From positions 1 through 33,878 of the forward strand of contig JABDEM010000017.1 in assembly GCA_013287085.1 (NCBI GenBank): a stretch of DNA of 33,878 nt, in the 5' to 3' direction. This document shows, one piece after another, positions 32,322 to 33,878 of the stretch. Positions within the stretch are counted from its first letter, which is position 1, and each line of letters starts with the position of its first letter. Origin of the DNA: Gammaproteobacteria bacterium. GTDB lineage: Bacteria; Pseudomonadota; Gammaproteobacteria; DSM-16500. Under the pieces are notes generated by a model. The model was not told the DNA's origin. It was given only the letters and a program-made list of their open reading frames with translations, and made no database searches. Position numbers and translations under genes: made by a program.

Positions 32322-33257
32322 TTATTTAAACTCCAAACGTTCGAGTCTTTCGTTAAGTAAACCAAGATATTTTTCTTGCATTTTTTTCGATAAAAAACTA
32401 TTCGTAATGGCAGGCTCAAAAATAGGAATGTTTTTATGAAATTCTTCTATGACTTGGTTAATCATTGTTTGATTTAGTCCTAAACGATTAGCCGCAAAAT
32501 ATTCAAAAAAATCTTTTTTTCTTAAGTTATTCTTTTTGCCATTTAAAGACAGTGCTAGTTCTTCTTTCGTATTTTTTTGCGCAATCGTTGTATTTAATAA
32601 ATCATAAGCAGGGGATAGTGTAACTTTTTGATCTCGCGTAATCAGCGAAAAGTTTTTAACGTGCATATCTTCATTGCCCACTAAAAAATTAAATAGGGTT
32701 AATTTAAATAATTTAACCAGTTCAATTTTCGGGAAAGTACAAAAATTTTCGATTACCGTGACAATTTTTTCCATGGAGCTATCGTATTTAGTATTACGAT
32801 CTAAGCCTAATAACTGGGCAAAATCTTCTACGGCTAATTTTTGGGTATGTCCTGCGCGATCAAATCTTTTGATAAAATACGTCATGCTTTTGTCTTTATC
32901 ATAAACTAAACCATGCACAGGAACTTCTATATTCATTTTTGCAGCAAGCGTCATGGTGATAGCTTCGTTTTCAGGTAATTCCGGATAATGATCGCTTTGC
33001 GGTTTTAAAATATAATGACCGTTTTGATCCACAATTTGTAAACATTCTGCTTTGATTTTAAGTTGCGCGCTTAATTTTGTTTGTACGCCTTGGACAGACA
33101 TTTTGCCAGCACGGGCGATCGCTTCACTACGCAATTCAGCAGCAGTTAAATCTAGGGGATTCAAGTTTTTTAGCTGTGGAGATAATAAACGCAATCCGCG
33201 TTCTGAATAGTTTTGGTTAGTTTTAATGACCTCATAAGTAATAGGGCAGCGTTTCAT
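32322..33257 (-). CDS. hipT: HipT-like Ser/Thr kinase toxin
   Basis: The 311-residue HipA-family kinase lacks the N-subdomain, which is supplied by the separate HipS. Motifs: the Gly-rich loop MSVQGVQTKLSA with Ser54 in the S-V-Q position where family members self-phosphorylate, ATP-binding Lys85 (YILKPQ), catalytic VGNEDMHVKNFSLI (Asp197, Asn202) and the metal-binding SPAYDLLNT (Asp219). In E. coli O127 HipT phosphorylates tryptophanyl-tRNA synthetase and HipS neutralises it. The gene overlaps hipS by 4 bases (ATGA). Its final codons hold the ribosome binding site for the downstream phosphatase. Confidence 0.93.
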   Translation of the reverse strand: MKRCPITYEVIKTNQNYSERGLRLLSPQLKNLNPLDLTAAELRSEAIARAGKMSVQGVQTKLSAQLKIKAECLQIVDQNGHYILKPQSDHYPELPENEAITMTLAAKMNIEVPVHGLVYDKDKSMTYFIKRFDRAGHTQKLAVEDFAQLLGLDRNTKYDSSMEKIVTVIENFCTFPKIELVKLFKLTLFNFLVGNEDMHVKNFSLITRDQKVTLSPAYDLLNTTIAQKNTKEELALSLNGKKNNLRKKDFFEYFAANRLGLNQTMINQVIEEFHKNIPIFEPAITNSFLSKKMQEKYLGLLNERLERLEFK

Positions 33258-33559
33258 TCCATTTCCTCAAGAGTGACTGCACCAACAACATCTTGCCCAA
33301 CTTTTATTAATTGTCCAAAATAATCATTTTTATCCAGCTTATATTTTCGTAATAAAGCTTCAAGCATAATGCCTTCAGGTAACAACCCTTCAAAAAAAGG
33401 CGGGAATCGATCAAATTCATAAGCATTTTTTTGGAGCGGCATAGTGAGCGAAACAGGAGGGCCTTCATAGTTATCCTCATACGTAAACCGGTAATGATCT
33501 TGTTTTATTTTTTCTAAAACACCGGCCGCTTTTTCATTCACTAAAACGCGTGCTTTCAT
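33254..33559 (-). CDS. hipS: HipS-like antitoxin (HipA N-subdomain 1 protein)
   Basis: The 101-residue protein corresponds to the N-terminal subdomain of HipA: MKARVLVNEKAAGVLEK, YRFTYEDNYEGPPVSLTMPL, FDRFPPFFEGLLPEGIMLEALL and DYFGQLIKVGQDVVGAVTL. In tripartite HipBST systems this small protein is the antitoxin that blocks HipT. It starts one base after the hipB stop and overlaps hipT by 4 bases. Confidence 0.93.
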   Translation of the reverse strand: MKARVLVNEKAAGVLEKIKQDHYRFTYEDNYEGPPVSLTMPLQKNAYEFDRFPPFFEGLLPEGIMLEALLRKYKLDKNDYFGQLIKVGQDVVGAVTLEEME

Positions 33560-33560
33560 T

Positions 33561-33782
33561 TTATGATCTCTTTAATAAGGTGAGTGGTGTTTCTAATTTC
33601 ATTTTAATGTTTAACGCTTCTAATACTTTCAGCAAACTATTTAATTGGATGGTTTCTTTGCCTTTTTCGATATCAAAGACAACGGTTTTTCCAACGCCTG
33701 CTAAATTAGCTAATTCCAATTGGGATAACCCGCTTAGTTTTCGGTGACTACGAACAATTTTGGCAATAATTTGTGAGTTCAT
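33561..33782 (-). CDS. hipB: HipB-like helix-turn-helix regulator
   Basis: The 73-residue protein has an XRE/HTH_3 domain (IVRSHRKLSGLSQLELANLAGVGKTVVFDIEKGKETIQLNSLLKVLEALN), which is the HipB type. It should repress the operon and help neutralise the toxin. The ATG lies 3 bases after a palindrome matching a second one upstream, and no Shine-Dalgarno exists, so the mRNA may be leaderless. Confidence 0.93.
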   Translation of the reverse strand: MNSQIIAKIVRSHRKLSGLSQLELANLAGVGKTVVFDIEKGKETIQLNSLLKVLEALNIKMKLETPLTLLKRS

Positions 33783-33784
33783 AT

Positions 33785-33800
33785 TACTGTTATAGCAGTA
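33785..33800 (-). promoter_or_regulatory. Putative HipB operator 1 overlapping the -10 region
   Basis: TACTGTTATAGCAGTA has inverted TACTG/CAGTA arms. Read on the minus strand it contains TGCTATAAC, an extended -10 whose predicted start point is about the A of the hipB ATG. A repressor bound here would block transcription. A matching site lies at 33856-33871. Confidence 0.65.
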
Positions 33801-33855
33801 TTTTTAATAAGAATACAGTGTTTATTTAGATTTTTTCTTAAAAACAGCCATTATT

Positions 33856-33871
33856 TACTGCTATGGCAGCA
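33856..33871 (-). promoter_or_regulatory. Putative HipB operator 2
   Basis: TACTGCTATGGCAGCA matches operator 1 at 12 of 16 positions and has CTGC/GCAG arms. The centre-to-centre distance is 71 bases, close to seven helical turns, as for cooperative or looped binding. The window ends 7 bases further. Confidence 0.6.
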
Positions 33872-33878
33872 ATATATG

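Overview
The window looks like a chromosome segment from an AT-rich gammaproteobacterium, most likely an intracellular or host-associated member of the Legionellales (Legionella / Coxiella / Berkiella type). Three things suggest this. First, the housekeeping order ftsZ-lpxC-dciA-secA-mutT ... yacG-zapD-coaE-pilD-pilC-pilB is gammaproteobacterial. Second, eukaryote-like or effector-like proteins are inserted into that order: propeller-like proteins, an RNI-type leucine-rich repeat protein, papain-like proteins with a C-terminal membrane hairpin, large helical proteins and a PP2C phosphatase. Third, a CTTAA-N6-CTTAA palindrome like the Legionella/Coxiella PmrA box lies between two of the effector-like genes. 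The species cannot be named from the sequence alone.

Layout. 1-7395: the end of ftsZ, then lpxC, dciA, a propeller-like ORF overlapping dciA, a 588-bp repeat-filled gap, then secA and mutT. 7396-14254: an accessory block between mutT and yacG, which are usually neighbours. It holds a small coiled-coil protein plus a secreted protein, a Nudix hydrolase, a GNAT-like protein, a papain-like/TM protein with a partner, and an LRR protein. 14255-19198 (minus strand): a compact operon pilA-pilB-pilC-pilD-coaE-zapD-yacG; PilB and PilC both lack the usual N-terminal region. 19424-21826: a hypothetical gene, tRNA-Thr(CGT), a Doc/Fic toxin with a lysine-rich putative antitoxin, and a NERD-domain protein. 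21956-25468 (minus strand): an 883-aa helical protein made of two diverged tandem halves, and a 221-aa protein with basic patches. 25667-30780: a CsaA-like ORF lacking its C-terminus, an acid phosphatase, a second papain-like/TM protein overlapping a LysE-type exporter, and a secreted pair (an outer-membrane-barrel candidate and an NlpC/P60-like protein). 30777-33878 (minus strand): a tripartite hipB-hipS-hipT kinase toxin-antitoxin system followed with no gap by a PP2C-type phosphatase.

The strongest candidate for something new is this last locus. The phosphatase ATG directly follows the hipT stop codon and its ribosome binding site lies inside hipT, so a Ser/Thr kinase toxin and a Ser/Thr phosphatase appear translationally coupled. 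The phosphatase has all PP2C metal-ligand motifs, but in a changed order: the DGHGG segment, normally second, comes after the last (DN) motif. Two matching palindromes, one covering the hipB start region, look like HipB operators.

Other points of interest are the paralogous papain-like/TM proteins, the PmrA-like palindrome between divergent effector-like genes, the internal duplication in the 883-aa protein, and a 352-bp palindromic element with REP-like ends upstream of secA. All functional statements come from reading motifs; no database search was done.
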